64,000 nt of DNA. Source: an uncultured Mediterraneibacter sp. (GTDB lineage Bacteria > Bacillota > Clostridia > Lachnospirales > Lachnospiraceae). Below, one piece after another: positions 51,190 to 60,803 of the stretch. Position 1 is the first letter of the stretch. Every line of letters starts with the position of its first letter. The notes below the pieces were generated by a model. The model made no database searches and was not told the origin of the DNA. It saw nothing but the letters and a program-made list of their open reading frames with translations. Both the position numbers and the translations under genes were made by a program. The stretch is taken from the NCBI GenBank assembly GCA_944381935.1, contig CALWMN010000003.1:1-64000 (forward strand), read 5' to 3'.

Positions 51190-52541
51190 CAGTGTCAGAA
51201 TTTATAACAAATCTGCCGGATATTCCGAGAATCATCACGGCACTGGCAGAATGGCTGGCTTGTTTTGTCTGTATCCTGCCGATGAGAAAAAGGGAGAGGA
51301 TTGGCAAAGCATCATTCGCGGCAGTGAGCGCGGGATTCCTGGCAGCACAGAGTATTTTCATGGTTGTCACGGACGGATTTGACGGGATAGCGTGGAATCT
51401 GTGTATGGCTGGCGCTGTGCTGCTGATGTTCTTTTATATCAGGATATGTACCAAAACGACGCTGAATAATGCTGTATCCGGCTGCTGTACCGCCTTTATC
51501 TCATCTGAGTTTGCGGCGTCTTTTGAATGGCAGATATGGTGTTATGTCCATGATATTATCGGTCTGCGTGGAATCATATGGGAGGCGGGCATATTAGTTG
51601 TAGTATACGGTATTGTGTTTTTTATTATGTGGCAGCTCAGCAGAAGTATTGCGTCTAGTGATGAAGAGTTCACAGTGACAGGCATAGAGACTGGTATGAC
51701 TGTTGTTGCGTCACTCCTTATATTTGCAGTCAGCAATCTCGGTTTTCTGCCGGTAGATGTTCCTTTTGCCGGAAGAGACAGTATGGAGATATTCAACATG
51801 CGGACATTGGTGGACCTGGGAGGAGTCGCAATTCTCTATGCCTATCAGTCCCAGTGGAAATCTACACACATGCAGCGGGAACTCGAAACGATCCAGACGA
51901 TCCTGAACAGCCAGTATGAGCAGTACAAGCAGGCACAGAGAACGGTGGGGCTGATCAATTACAGATACCATGACCTGAAAAACCATATCATTGCACTGAG
52001 AGCCGATGCGGATGCCTCTCGACGCCAGGAATATCTCGACAAGCTGGAACATGAGATCCAGGACTATGAAGCTCTGAATAAAACAGGAAATCAGGTGCTT
52101 GACACTGTACTTACCAGTAAAAATCTGCGCTGTATGCAGCACAAGATCGATATGACCTGCGTGATCGACGGGAAGCTTTTTGACACTATGGATGTTATGG
52201 ATATCTGTTCGATTTTTGGAAATGCGCTGGACAATGCTGTTGAGTGTGAATTGAAGATTAAAGATTATGCGAAGAGAATGATCCACGTGGATGCGTTTTC
52301 GGAGAAAAGTTTCCTTATTATCCGGTTTGAAAATTATTATGAAGGGGAAATACGATTTGAAAAAGGTTTCCCGGTTACAAGTAAAAAGGAACAGAGCCTG
52401 CATGGATATGGACTGAAGAGTCTCAGATATACTGTCCATAAATATAAGGGGGAAGTACAGATTGATGCGCGGGATAACTGGTTCAGTCTTAGGATACTGA
52501 TCCCCCTGGAGATGACGGAAGGGACACTGCCTCAGATATGA
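51186..52541 (+). CDS. GHKL sensor histidine kinase (AgrC-like)
   Basis: 451 residues, four-base overlap with the regulator. The N-terminal ~205 residues contain six to seven membrane segments as sensor. Then a coiled linker, the H-box (NYRYHDLKNHIIALR), the N-box (SIFGNALDNAVECELKIK) and the GHKL G-box (GYGLKSLRYTVHKYKGEV). This architecture senses peptides in Agr-type systems, but no AgrD/AgrB-like gene is present, so the signal may be a sugar or a peptide from elsewhere. Confidence 0.92.
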   Translation: MTVSEFITNLPDIPRIITALAEWLACFVCILPMRKRERIGKASFAAVSAGFLAAQSIFMVVTDGFDGIAWNLCMAGAVLLMFFYIRICTKTTLNNAVSGCCTAFISSEFAASFEWQIWCYVHDIIGLRGIIWEAGILVVVYGIVFFIMWQLSRSIASSDEEFTVTGIETGMTVVASLLIFAVSNLGFLPVDVPFAGRDSMEIFNMRTLVDLGGVAILYAYQSQWKSTHMQRELETIQTILNSQYEQYKQAQRTVGLINYRYHDLKNHIIALRADADASRRQEYLDKLEHEIQDYEALNKTGNQVLDTVLTSKNLRCMQHKIDMTCVIDGKLFDTMDVMDICSIFGNALDNAVECELKIKDYAKRMIHVDAFSEKSFLIIRFENYYEGEIRFEKGFPVTSKKEQSLHGYGLKSLRYTVHKYKGEVQIDARDNWFSLRILIPLEMTEGTLPQI

Positions 52542-52596
52542 ACAGATAGGAAAGAAAAGAATTTCATACATATATGGAATAAGATGAAAATAACAG

Positions 52597-52645
52597 ATAC
52601 GCATGTTGAATTGTGAAAAATGCACAATTCAACATGCGTATTTTT
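52597..52645 (+). terminator. 19-bp-stem terminator of the two-component operon
   Basis: ATACGCATGTTGAATTGTG pairs perfectly with CACAATTCAACATGCGTAT around a 7-base loop, followed by TTTT. Confidence 0.9.
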
Positions 52646-52668
52646 GTTGCATATAGACATATAGCGAA

Positions 52669-52735
52669 ACAGTTTATGCAGAAAATGAACAATTTATGAA
52701 GGTTTCGTAAATGATTGGTTAATTCCTGCTATAAT
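52669..52735 (+). promoter_or_regulatory. LytTR-type tandem sites and activator-dependent promoter
   Basis: ACAGTTTATG (52669-52678) and ACAATTTATG (52689-52698) are 20 bp start to start, two helical turns. The -10 box TATAAT is at 52730-52735, while the -35 position (GTAAAT, 52707-52712) is far from consensus. The second repeat ends eight bases before it. This is the expected layout for activation by a LytTR regulator such as the 50479 product. Confidence 0.6.
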
Positions 52736-52791
52736 AACGCCAGTTAACGGGGACACCGTTGAGAACTAAAGGAGAAAGGGAGGAACAAATT

Positions 52792-55680
52792 ATGTTAGCA
52801 ATTAACATGGCTGATGTGGTAAATGTGTTAAACACATGCAGACCTTATCTGATTGGCTTTGGCGTCATTTTTGTGATCGCATTGATCGTTATCATCGCTG
52901 CGTTCAAAATGGACAAGGCCAAAAGAAAACTGATCCGCTCTGAGGCGGGTATCGCAATTTTGCTGGCGCTGGTCATTGTAGTCAATATGATCTGTTTCGG
53001 ACCGATGAACAGCATGATCTCACTGGCGACAGGAAACGGGACGATCAGTGAAGAGACTTCCGCGGAGGCAACAGACCTTGTAGAGCAGATTGCGGAAGAG
53101 GGGATCGTAATGCTCAAAAATGAGGACAACATCCTTCCGCTTGCTGATTCCAACAAGCTGAACGTATTCGGATGGGCGTCCACGAATCCGTGCTACGGGG
53201 GGACAGGATCAGGTTCTCTGTCCGATGCTTACGAGACAGTAACACTGCTTCAGGGACTTGAAAATGCAGGATTTGAACTGAACACGGAGCTTTCTGGTTT
53301 CTATGCGGACTACAGAGCTGACCGTCCGGAAGTCGGAATGTGGGAGCAGGACTGGACACTTCCGGAACCGACTGCTGATTCCTACAGCGACGACATGATG
53401 AACAATGCAAAAGATTTTTCAGACACAGCTATGGTAGTGATCACACGTGTCGGTGGTGAGGGCGCAGACCTTCCGACAGATGTAAGTCAGGTGACTTACA
53501 CAAACAACTCGGATGAATACAATGATTTCGAGCCGGGAGAGCATTATCTCCAGCTCAGCCAGACAGAGAGAAACATGCTGGATCTGGTATGTGAGAACTT
53601 TGACAATGTTGTAGTAGTATATAATGGGGCAAATGCGATGGAACTCGGATTCCTCAATGAATATGAGCAGATCAAGGGCGCTCTGTGGTGCCCGGGGACA
53701 GGACAGGCAGGATTCAATGCTCTCGGTTCTATCTTAAGCGGCGAGGTCAATCCTTCCGGCAAGGCGAGCGATACTTTCGTTGCAGACCTGACAGCTACTC
53801 CGACTGCAAACAACTTCGGCAGTTTTTTCTATGACAATACAGAAGAATTTAACATGCAGCAGGTGGGATTTACAGGCGAAGAGGAGACAGTGGCTCCGAG
53901 TTTTGTAAACTATGCAGAAGGGATCTATGTAGGATACCGTTTCTGGGAGACGGCTGCTGCAGAGGGTTTGATCAACTATGATGAGTCTGTAGTATATCCG
54001 TTCGGATACGGACTTTCCTACACAACATTTACTCAGGAAATGGGTGGGATGACAGAGTCCAACGGAACGATCTCCTTTGATGTTACGGTAACTAATACTG
54101 GAGATGTAGCAGGCAAGGACGTAGTAGAGGTATACTATAATCCTCCGTATACAAACGGCGGCATTGAGAAAGCAACTGCGAATCTGATTGCTTTTGAAAA
54201 GACAGAGATGCTCGAGCCGGGCGCTTCTCAGACTGTGACAATCACATTTGACACAGAGGATATGGCTTCCTACGATTATCAGAATGCACAGGCTTACGTG
54301 CTTGAGGCGGGCGATTATGAGATCAGCATTAACAGTGATTCTCATACAGTAATTGATTCTCAGACATATAATGTTCCGGGGACGATTACATACAGTGGAG
54401 ACAATACACGTTCCACAGACCAGGCGGAGGTCACAAACCAGTTCGCTTCTGCAGAAGGTGATGTGATATATCTTTCCCGCGCAGACGGATTTGCAAACTA
54501 TGCTGAGGCGACAGCGGCTCCCTCTTCTCTGTCTATGTCAGATGAGCACAAAGCGATGTTCCTCAACAACGGAAACTATGACCCGGCAGACTATAACAAT
54601 GAAGATGATGAGATGCCGACGACAGGCGCAGACAACGGACTTGAACTGGCGGATCTTAGAGGCGCTGACTATGACGACGCCCAGTGGGATGAACTCCTGG
54701 ATCAGATGTCAGTATCTGACATGGATCAGCTCATTGCTCTTGGCGGCTATCAGACAGTGGCGGTATCCAGTATCGGCAAAGTCCAGACGATTGACTGTGA
54801 CGGGCCGGCTTCTATCAACAACAACTTTACGGGAACAGGTTCCGTAGGATTCCCGTCAGCAGTAATGATCGCAAGCACATGGAACAAGGATATTGCGACA
54901 GCTTTCGGCGAGAGTATCGGTAAGATGGCTGACGAGATGGGCGTATCAGGCTGGTATGCACCGGCTATGAACATCCACCGTTCCGCATTCTCAGGACGTA
55001 ACTTTGAATATTATTCAGAGGACAGTCTCCTCTCAGGCAAGGTCGCGGCAGCGGCAGTCCAGGGTGCCGAAGAGTATGGCGTATATGCTTACATCAAACA
55101 TTTCGCCCTGAACGATCAGGAGACAAATCGTAACAGTATGATCTGCACATGGTCCAATGAGCAGGCGATCCGTGAGATCTACTTAAAACCGTTCGAGATT
55201 GCAGTAAAAGAGGGCGGAGCAGACGCAGTAATGTCTTCTTTCAACTACATTGGCACAGAGTGGGCAGGCGCATATGCACCGCTTTGCAACACAGTACTCC
55301 GTGATGAGTGGGGATTCCGGGGATTCGTGCTTACCGATTACTTCGGCGTATACGGATACATGAACGCCGATCAGGGTATCCGCAACGGTACAGACTGTAT
55401 GCTGGTGGCATATGACACAGAGACCAACCATGTGGAGGATCAGGAGAGTGCGACAGGTATTCAGGCAATGCGTCAGGCATGCAAGAACATCCTGTATACA
55501 GTGGTAAACAGTCGTGCATATGATCCGGACAACCTTGAGACAGGACTGATGGGATGGCAGATCGCAGCGATCGTGATCGACGTTGTATGTGCAGCTATCG
55601 TTATCGCACTTGAAGTGGCAACGATCAAAAAATTCCTCAAAAGAAAAGCAGGAACAGCGAAGACAGAAACTTCAAAATAA
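52792..55680 (+). CDS. membrane-anchored GH3 with permuted domain order
   Basis: 962 residues from ATG 52792 (GGGAGGAAC upstream). Two N-terminal transmembrane helices (about 17-38 and 49-68). Then the GH3 C-terminal sandwich comes first (IAEEGIVMLKNEDNILPL), followed by an FnIII-like domain (SFDVTVTNTGDVAGKDVVEV) and, last, the catalytic TIM barrel (DCDGPASINNN, MNIHRSAFSGRNFEYYSED, IKHFALNDQE). The nucleophile Asp849 is in GFVLTDYFG. A C-terminal transmembrane helix and basic tail follow. The usual order is barrel-sandwich-FnIII, so this is a circular permutation. It should cleave beta-glucosides or related glycans at the outer surface. Confidence 0.9.
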   Translation: MLAINMADVVNVLNTCRPYLIGFGVIFVIALIVIIAAFKMDKAKRKLIRSEAGIAILLALVIVVNMICFGPMNSMISLATGNGTISEETSAEATDLVEQIAEEGIVMLKNEDNILPLADSNKLNVFGWASTNPCYGGTGSGSLSDAYETVTLLQGLENAGFELNTELSGFYADYRADRPEVGMWEQDWTLPEPTADSYSDDMMNNAKDFSDTAMVVITRVGGEGADLPTDVSQVTYTNNSDEYNDFEPGEHYLQLSQTERNMLDLVCENFDNVVVVYNGANAMELGFLNEYEQIKGALWCPGTGQAGFNALGSILSGEVNPSGKASDTFVADLTATPTANNFGSFFYDNTEEFNMQQVGFTGEEETVAPSFVNYAEGIYVGYRFWETAAAEGLINYDESVVYPFGYGLSYTTFTQEMGGMTESNGTISFDVTVTNTGDVAGKDVVEVYYNPPYTNGGIEKATANLIAFEKTEMLEPGASQTVTITFDTEDMASYDYQNAQAYVLEAGDYEISINSDSHTVIDSQTYNVPGTITYSGDNTRSTDQAEVTNQFASAEGDVIYLSRADGFANYAEATAAPSSLSMSDEHKAMFLNNGNYDPADYNNEDDEMPTTGADNGLELADLRGADYDDAQWDELLDQMSVSDMDQLIALGGYQTVAVSSIGKVQTIDCDGPASINNNFTGTGSVGFPSAVMIASTWNKDIATAFGESIGKMADEMGVSGWYAPAMNIHRSAFSGRNFEYYSEDSLLSGKVAAAAVQGAEEYGVYAYIKHFALNDQETNRNSMICTWSNEQAIREIYLKPFEIAVKEGGADAVMSSFNYIGTEWAGAYAPLCNTVLRDEWGFRGFVLTDYFGVYGYMNADQGIRNGTDCMLVAYDTETNHVEDQESATGIQAMRQACKNILYTVVNSRAYDPDNLETGLMGWQIAAIVIDVVCAAIVIALEVATIKKFLKRKAGTAKTETSK

Positions 55681-55690
55681 GTAATGGTTG

Positions 55691-55729
55691 ATAAGGGCGC
55701 CCGGTCTGGATAAACCCGGGCGTCCTTAT
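55691..55729 (+). terminator. terminator after the permuted GH3
   Basis: A 14-bp stem ATAAGGGCGCCCGG / CCGGGCGTCCTTAT with one G-U pair. It may reduce, but not stop, read-through into the next two genes. Confidence 0.75.
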
Positions 55730-55751
55730 TTCACAGGAACGGAGGCAGTAT

Positions 55752-56366
55752 ATGAGTAACTTGAAAACATGGTGGATGGGAAAATGGGGCGCTTTTGAGG
55801 ATAACCATCCAAAGCTGGCAAAATGGGTCTATCAGATTTTTTACTTCTTTGTGTTCAGCATGGGTGTCACGATCTTCCAGTATCTTGTATTTACCCTTAT
55901 GCCCCATCTTCTCGGAAAAGGGCTTGCGGGAACGGAATTTATGTGGCCGCAGGTGCACCTGAATCTTTTTGGGGTGGATTTTGACTGGAGCCTTCTGGGG
56001 TATGAGGTCCTGACGGATAAAACAACAGGCGAAGTGCTGATCGGAGGGGGACTTGGCTATTTCATAAGCTATGAGGCGGGCTCCTTTCTTGCCCAGTGCA
56101 TCAATTTCCCCCTTCAGAGAAATATCACGTTCAAGAGCAAGGGCAATCCCGTATATCAGGCAATGTGGTACTTTATCGCATGGGTCGTTATCTCCCTGAT
56201 CTGCAACGGATTCAACAATCTCTGGATGCCGATTGCACAGCAGTACGTGGCTCCGGCTGTCTATAATCTTCTCGTCACATTTATCACAGGCGGCGTGTCC
56301 ATGATCATCTTCTTCTTTGTATTTAAGATTATTTTCCCGGAGGGCGAGCCGGGGAAGAAAGAGTAG
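55752..56366 (+). CDS. GtrA-like membrane protein
   Basis: 204 residues with four membrane segments (FYFFVFSMGVTIFQYLVFTL, FISYEAGSFLAQCI, MWYFIAWVVISLIC, LLVTFITGGVSMIIFFFVFK). NFPLQRNITFKSKGNP is the GtrA hallmark. GtrA proteins flip or assist polyprenyl-linked sugars. An insert between helices 1 and 2 (about 50-95) is larger than usual. It sits between two GH3 genes, ten bases ahead of the second. Confidence 0.8.
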   Translation: MSNLKTWWMGKWGAFEDNHPKLAKWVYQIFYFFVFSMGVTIFQYLVFTLMPHLLGKGLAGTEFMWPQVHLNLFGVDFDWSLLGYEVLTDKTTGEVLIGGGLGYFISYEAGSFLAQCINFPLQRNITFKSKGNPVYQAMWYFIAWVVISLICNGFNNLWMPIAQQYVAPAVYNLLVTFITGGVSMIIFFFVFKIIFPEGEPGKKE

Positions 56367-56376
56367 GAGGATTGCT

Positions 56377-58797
56377 GTGAAACATAAAGAGATCATCGAT
56401 AAAATGAAACTGGAAGAAAAAGCAGCTTTTTTGAGCGGCAAAGGAGAGTGGCAGACATGGGATTTCCCGCGCCTTGGGATTTCGTCCATGTTCTGCTCCG
56501 ACGGTCCCCACGGTATCCGTAAGCAGGCGGGAACTGGGGATCATCTGGGGTTGAATCCCTCTCTTCCGGCGACCTGTTTCCCGACTGCGGCAACGGTGGC
56601 CAACAGCTGGGATCCGGATCTTGGGGAGGAGATCGGGAAAGCGCTTGGGGAAGAGGCCGGTGTGCAGGGCGTGGATGTGGTGCTTGGGCCAGGACTTAAC
56701 ATTAAGCGAAGCCCGCTATGCGGCCGTAACTTTGAATATTTCTCTGAGGATCCCTGCCTTGCGGGAAAAATGGCAGCGGGATATATCCGGGGCATCCAGA
56801 GCCAGGGCGTTTATGCCTGCCCGAAACATTTTGCCGTGAACAGCCAGGAACTCCGAAGAATGGCAATGAACTCTGTGCTTGATGAGAGAACGCTGAGAGA
56901 GATATACCTTACAGCCTTTGAAATCGCAGTGAAAGAAGGCAGCGCGAAAGCCATTATGACCAGTTACAATCAGGTCAACGGAACATACGCAAATGAAAAT
57001 ACCCATCTGCTCCGGGATATCCTGAGAAAGGAATGGGGATACGACGGGATCGTCATTACAGACTGGGGAGGGTCGAATGACCATATTAAAGGCGTGGAGG
57101 CAGGATCCGATCTGGAGATGCCGACGCCGGGACTTGATTCTGCAAGGCAGATCGTATCGGCCGTCAAAAAAGGAAAAATGAAAGAGGAAGTTGTGGACGA
57201 GTGTGTGGACCGTCTGCTGGAGGCTGTCCTGACTTTGACCAGAGAACGGAAGATGCCAAAAGAATTTGACCAGAAATCACACCATGCCCTGGCGAGAAAA
57301 GCGGCGTCCGAGAGTGCGGTCCTCTTGAAGAACGAGGGGAATATCCTTCCCCTGAAACCGGGGGCGAGGGTTGCGCTGATCGGTGATTTTGCGTTCGATC
57401 CCCGATATCAGGGGGCAGGTTCTTCCCTGGTAAATGCAACGGCACTGGACAAGATGGCAGAGCTGATCGGGGAGTATGACCTGGTACTGGCAGGAAGCTC
57501 AAAGGGATATATCAGAACAGGGGAAGAGGATGCCGTGCTGGCAAAAGAGGCGGTTGATCTTGCCCGGTCGTCAGACGTGGTGCTGTACTGCTTCGGACTG
57601 GACGAGCTCAGTGAATCGGAGGGAATTGACCGGACCCATATGCGGATCCCCCAGAATCAGATTTCACTTTTGGAAGCTCTGGCAAGGGTGAACAAAAATG
57701 TAGTAGGAATCTTAAGCGCGGGAGCCGCTGTCGAGATGCCGTGGCATTCCTGCCTGAAAGGACTGCTACACGGCTATCTGTACGGGCAGGCCGGCGCCGG
57801 TGCAATGCTTGATATCCTGACAGGAAAGGTCAATCCATCGGGCAGGCTGAATGAAACATATCCGCTGCGCTATGAGGATACTCCGGCATTCCGCTATTTC
57901 CCTGGTGAGGAGCGCAATTCAGAGTACCGGGAAGGGCTTTATGTGGGATACCGTTATTACGATACGGGCAGGGTGCGGGTCATGTATCCGTTTGGCTTTG
58001 GCCTGTCATATACGACCTTTGAATACCGTGATATCAAAGCTGACGATACGGGCGTGACATTTACTGTGACAAATGCCGGAGAGGCAGATGGGGCGGAAGT
58101 GGCGCAGCTCTACGTGGGCATGAAAGATGCGAAAGTGTACCGCCCGGAAAAAGAGCTGAAGGGTTTTGCAAAAATATTCCTGAAAGCCGGGGAGAGCAGG
58201 GAAGTGAAGATCAACTTTGACGACCTCACATTCCGCTACTGGAATGTGAGAACGGACCACTGGGAAGTGGAGGGAGGCGTATACCGGATCATGGTCGGAG
58301 CAAGCTGTGCGGACATCCGCCTGGAGACGGAGGTACAGGTAGAAGGAACGACAGAAGAGTTCCCGTATTATACGAATCGCATGCCCTCCTATTACTCCGG
58401 GCTCATTCAGCAGGTGGGAGACAACGAATTTGAGGAACTGCTCGGGAAACCGATCCCGTCAGGCAAATGGACGGGTGATCTGACTGCCAATGACGCGATC
58501 TGCCAGATGTACTATGCGAAGAGCGCGGTCGCCCGGTTTGTGTATAAAAGGCTGACTCAAATGAAGAAAAAGAGCGAGGATGCGGGAAAGCCCGACTTGA
58601 ATATTCTTTTCATATACAATATGCCGTTCCGTGCCATTGCAAAGATGACGGGAGGCATGGTGAGCATGGAAATGGTGGACGGGATCGTGACTATGGTCAA
58701 CGGGCATCTCTTCCGTGGCCTTGGACGCACGGTCAGAGGATTCTTCCGGAACCGGCGTCTGAATAAAAAATATGTGAAGACGCTGCAGGGGAAATGA
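56377..58797 (+). CDS. GH3 beta-glucosidase-type hydrolase, conventional order
   Basis: 806 residues from GTG 56377, fixed by TAGGAGG directly upstream. Catalytic barrel: FCSDGPHGIRKQ, LNIKRSPLCGRNFEYFSEDP, PKHFAVNSQE; nucleophile Asp229 in GIVITDWGGS. The sandwich domain (SAVLLKNEGNILPLKPGARV) and an FnIII-like domain follow. A further ~130-residue C-terminal region (from about 675) is extra and ends in amphipathic, basic helices that could contact the membrane. No signal peptide, so it is probably cytosolic. It shares an operon with the GtrA-like gene. Confidence 0.93.
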   Translation: MKHKEIIDKMKLEEKAAFLSGKGEWQTWDFPRLGISSMFCSDGPHGIRKQAGTGDHLGLNPSLPATCFPTAATVANSWDPDLGEEIGKALGEEAGVQGVDVVLGPGLNIKRSPLCGRNFEYFSEDPCLAGKMAAGYIRGIQSQGVYACPKHFAVNSQELRRMAMNSVLDERTLREIYLTAFEIAVKEGSAKAIMTSYNQVNGTYANENTHLLRDILRKEWGYDGIVITDWGGSNDHIKGVEAGSDLEMPTPGLDSARQIVSAVKKGKMKEEVVDECVDRLLEAVLTLTRERKMPKEFDQKSHHALARKAASESAVLLKNEGNILPLKPGARVALIGDFAFDPRYQGAGSSLVNATALDKMAELIGEYDLVLAGSSKGYIRTGEEDAVLAKEAVDLARSSDVVLYCFGLDELSESEGIDRTHMRIPQNQISLLEALARVNKNVVGILSAGAAVEMPWHSCLKGLLHGYLYGQAGAGAMLDILTGKVNPSGRLNETYPLRYEDTPAFRYFPGEERNSEYREGLYVGYRYYDTGRVRVMYPFGFGLSYTTFEYRDIKADDTGVTFTVTNAGEADGAEVAQLYVGMKDAKVYRPEKELKGFAKIFLKAGESREVKINFDDLTFRYWNVRTDHWEVEGGVYRIMVGASCADIRLETEVQVEGTTEEFPYYTNRMPSYYSGLIQQVGDNEFEELLGKPIPSGKWTGDLTANDAICQMYYAKSAVARFVYKRLTQMKKKSEDAGKPDLNILFIYNMPFRAIAKMTGGMVSMEMVDGIVTMVNGHLFRGLGRTVRGFFRNRRLNKKYVKTLQGK

Positions 58798-58824
58798 GAG
58801 AAAGTTTTTGATTTACTTTATAAC

Positions 58825-58858
58825 AAAAGGGTCTTGCCTGAAAGGGCCAGACCCTTTT
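58825..58858 (+). terminator. intrinsic terminator after the GH3 operon
   Basis: A 10-bp stem AAAAGGGTCT / AGACCCTTTT with inner TGCC/GGCC pairing. Confidence 0.8.
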
Positions 58859-59046
58859 GCGCCCCTATCGTCTTCATATCAGAGGCAAAACTAGAACTAT
58901 GCCCGGCAGGAATAAAAAAGTATATACTGCAGGCATTGGAAAGAAAACAGCCATAGAAGTATAATGAAAATACGGAAGAATGGCAGATTGTTATCTTGCA
59001 AAGAATACAGGTATTTGCTATTGTATTTTCAGGAAGGTGATAGAGT

Positions 59047-59268
59047 ATGGCATTTGTTAGAGATGATTCCTGTTATATTCTGGATGATGAGAATAATATT
59101 ATTATGGCAAAAGTGGTAGGGCGAAAAGGGAGCGGATATCTTCTGCAGCGCGTCGGCGTCTGCGGAACTCTTTTTCGCAGAGAACAGGAAATGTACAGAA
59201 CCGAAGAGGAAGCCAGAAACAACCAGAACCCGCTTCCGCCGAAGATCAAGGTACAGATATCGGATTAA
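59047..59268 (+). CDS. small hypothetical protein
   Basis: 73 residues after AGGAAGGTGATAG. Beta-rich start (CYILDDENNIIMAKVVGRKG) and a charged middle (LFRREQEMYRTEEEARNNQN). No signal or membrane segment. It may belong to a small beta-barrel family, but I do not recognise it. The following MATE gene starts 45 bases later and may be cotranscribed. Confidence 0.6.
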   Translation: MAFVRDDSCYILDDENNIIMAKVVGRKGSGYLLQRVGVCGTLFRREQEMYRTEEEARNNQNPLPPKIKVQISD

Positions 59269-59313
59269 GTTTTTCAGATGGGGAGGAGAGGCTCTCAGAA
59301 GGAGGGGACCAAT

Positions 59314-60660
59314 TTGGGCAGAACGCAGTGTTTCCGCCTCGTCATGACACTGAGTATACCTGCGATTCTGGCACAGATCGCGTCTGTCATGATGGGATAT
59401 ATCGATGCCGCTATGGTAGGACGGCTTGGAGCAGAGGCATCCGCGTCCATCAGTCTTGTGGCAAGCAGCACATGGCTCTTCGGCGGGATGTGCGCAGCGG
59501 TGGCTTCTGGATTTTCCATTCAGGCGGCGTATCATATAGGCGCCGGGCAGGCGGATAAAGCCAGGCGTGTGATGCATCAGTCTGTCATATGCGCTCTTCT
59601 GACCGGATCGGTCCTGGCCGTTGCCGGAGCCTCCATTTCAGATGCCCTTCCGGTATGGCTGGGAGGAGGGGGCCCGATCAGGCGAGGCGCCTCGGCGTAT
59701 TTTCTGATCTACGTTCTCTCGCTCCCGGTGGTTCAGCTCAACAGGCTGGCGGGAAGCCTGCTCCAGAGCAGCGGAGATATGCGCACCCCCGGTATCCTGA
59801 ATATTCTGATGTGTGTGGAGGATGTTGCGTTTAACACCTTCTTTATTTTTCCATCAGGGGAACTGTTCTCAGGAAGCGGGATCAGGCTTCCGGGCGCAGG
59901 CCTGGGAGTGGCGGGAGCTGCACTTGGGACAGCGGCTGCACAGCTTGTGACGGCAGTGCTGATGATGGCAGTGCTCTGTGTGAAGTCTCCGGTGTTCCGG
60001 CTGAGGAGGGGAGAGCGCTGGAGACCGGAAAAGGAATGTATCAAGAAGGCATTTCGCCTTGGGGCGCCTATCGCATGGGAGAATCTGATGATGTGCGGCG
60101 CTATGGTTGCAACCACGCGGGTCGTGGCACCGCTTGGAACGGTTGCCATTGCGGCTAATGGGTTCGCTGTTTCCGCAGAAAGCCTGTGCTATATGCCAGG
60201 GTATGGTATTGCAGAGGCGGCAGCCGCTCTGACAGGGCAGAGCAGGGGGGCGGGGAGAAAGGACCTGACGCGCAGATTTTCCAGGGCATCTGTGTGGATG
60301 GGAATCGCCGTGATGGCTGCCACGGGCACGCTTATGTTTTTTGCTGCACCGCTGATGATGGCATTTCTTACTCCGGTTGCCGGGGTGCAGGAAGCCGGGG
60401 TAAGGCTGCTCCAGATCGAGGCTTTCGCAGAGCCGCTGTACGGCGCCTCCATCGTCGCCGCCGGGGCCCTGCGTGGAGTCGGGGACACGCTGATCCCCAG
60501 TATCATGAACTTTGGGAGCATCTGGCTGGTACGCCTTCCCCTGGCTGTTATTCTGTCGGGAAGGATCGGGCTGGAAGGAGTCTGGATCGCCATGTGCCTG
60601 GAGCTGTGTTTCAGGGGCACGATCTTTATGGTCCGCCTTTACCGGGAAAAATGGCTGTAA
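59314..60660 (+). CDS. MATE-family efflux transporter
   Basis: 448 residues from TTG 59314, supported by AAGGAGGGG; an upstream ATG at 59278 lacks a site. Twelve membrane segments with MTLSIPAILAQIASVMMGYI and the second-half counterpart AFRLGAPIAWENLMMCGAMV. It is the third MATE protein of the window and is not closely similar to the others by eye. Substrate unknown. Confidence 0.88.
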   Translation: MGRTQCFRLVMTLSIPAILAQIASVMMGYIDAAMVGRLGAEASASISLVASSTWLFGGMCAAVASGFSIQAAYHIGAGQADKARRVMHQSVICALLTGSVLAVAGASISDALPVWLGGGGPIRRGASAYFLIYVLSLPVVQLNRLAGSLLQSSGDMRTPGILNILMCVEDVAFNTFFIFPSGELFSGSGIRLPGAGLGVAGAALGTAAAQLVTAVLMMAVLCVKSPVFRLRRGERWRPEKECIKKAFRLGAPIAWENLMMCGAMVATTRVVAPLGTVAIAANGFAVSAESLCYMPGYGIAEAAAALTGQSRGAGRKDLTRRFSRASVWMGIAVMAATGTLMFFAAPLMMAFLTPVAGVQEAGVRLLQIEAFAEPLYGASIVAAGALRGVGDTLIPSIMNFGSIWLVRLPLAVILSGRIGLEGVWIAMCLELCFRGTIFMVRLYREKWL

Positions 60661-60803
60661 GCAAAATTGTTCGGCAATTGATACAAGGAAATCTCTATGC
60701 AAAAATTTTCACTCATGGTATGATAAAGGGCAGGAAGAGATAAAGCATCAGGGTATTTGACAGGAGTAAAGGAATTGAAAATAATATCATGGAGGGAAGA
60801 ATT

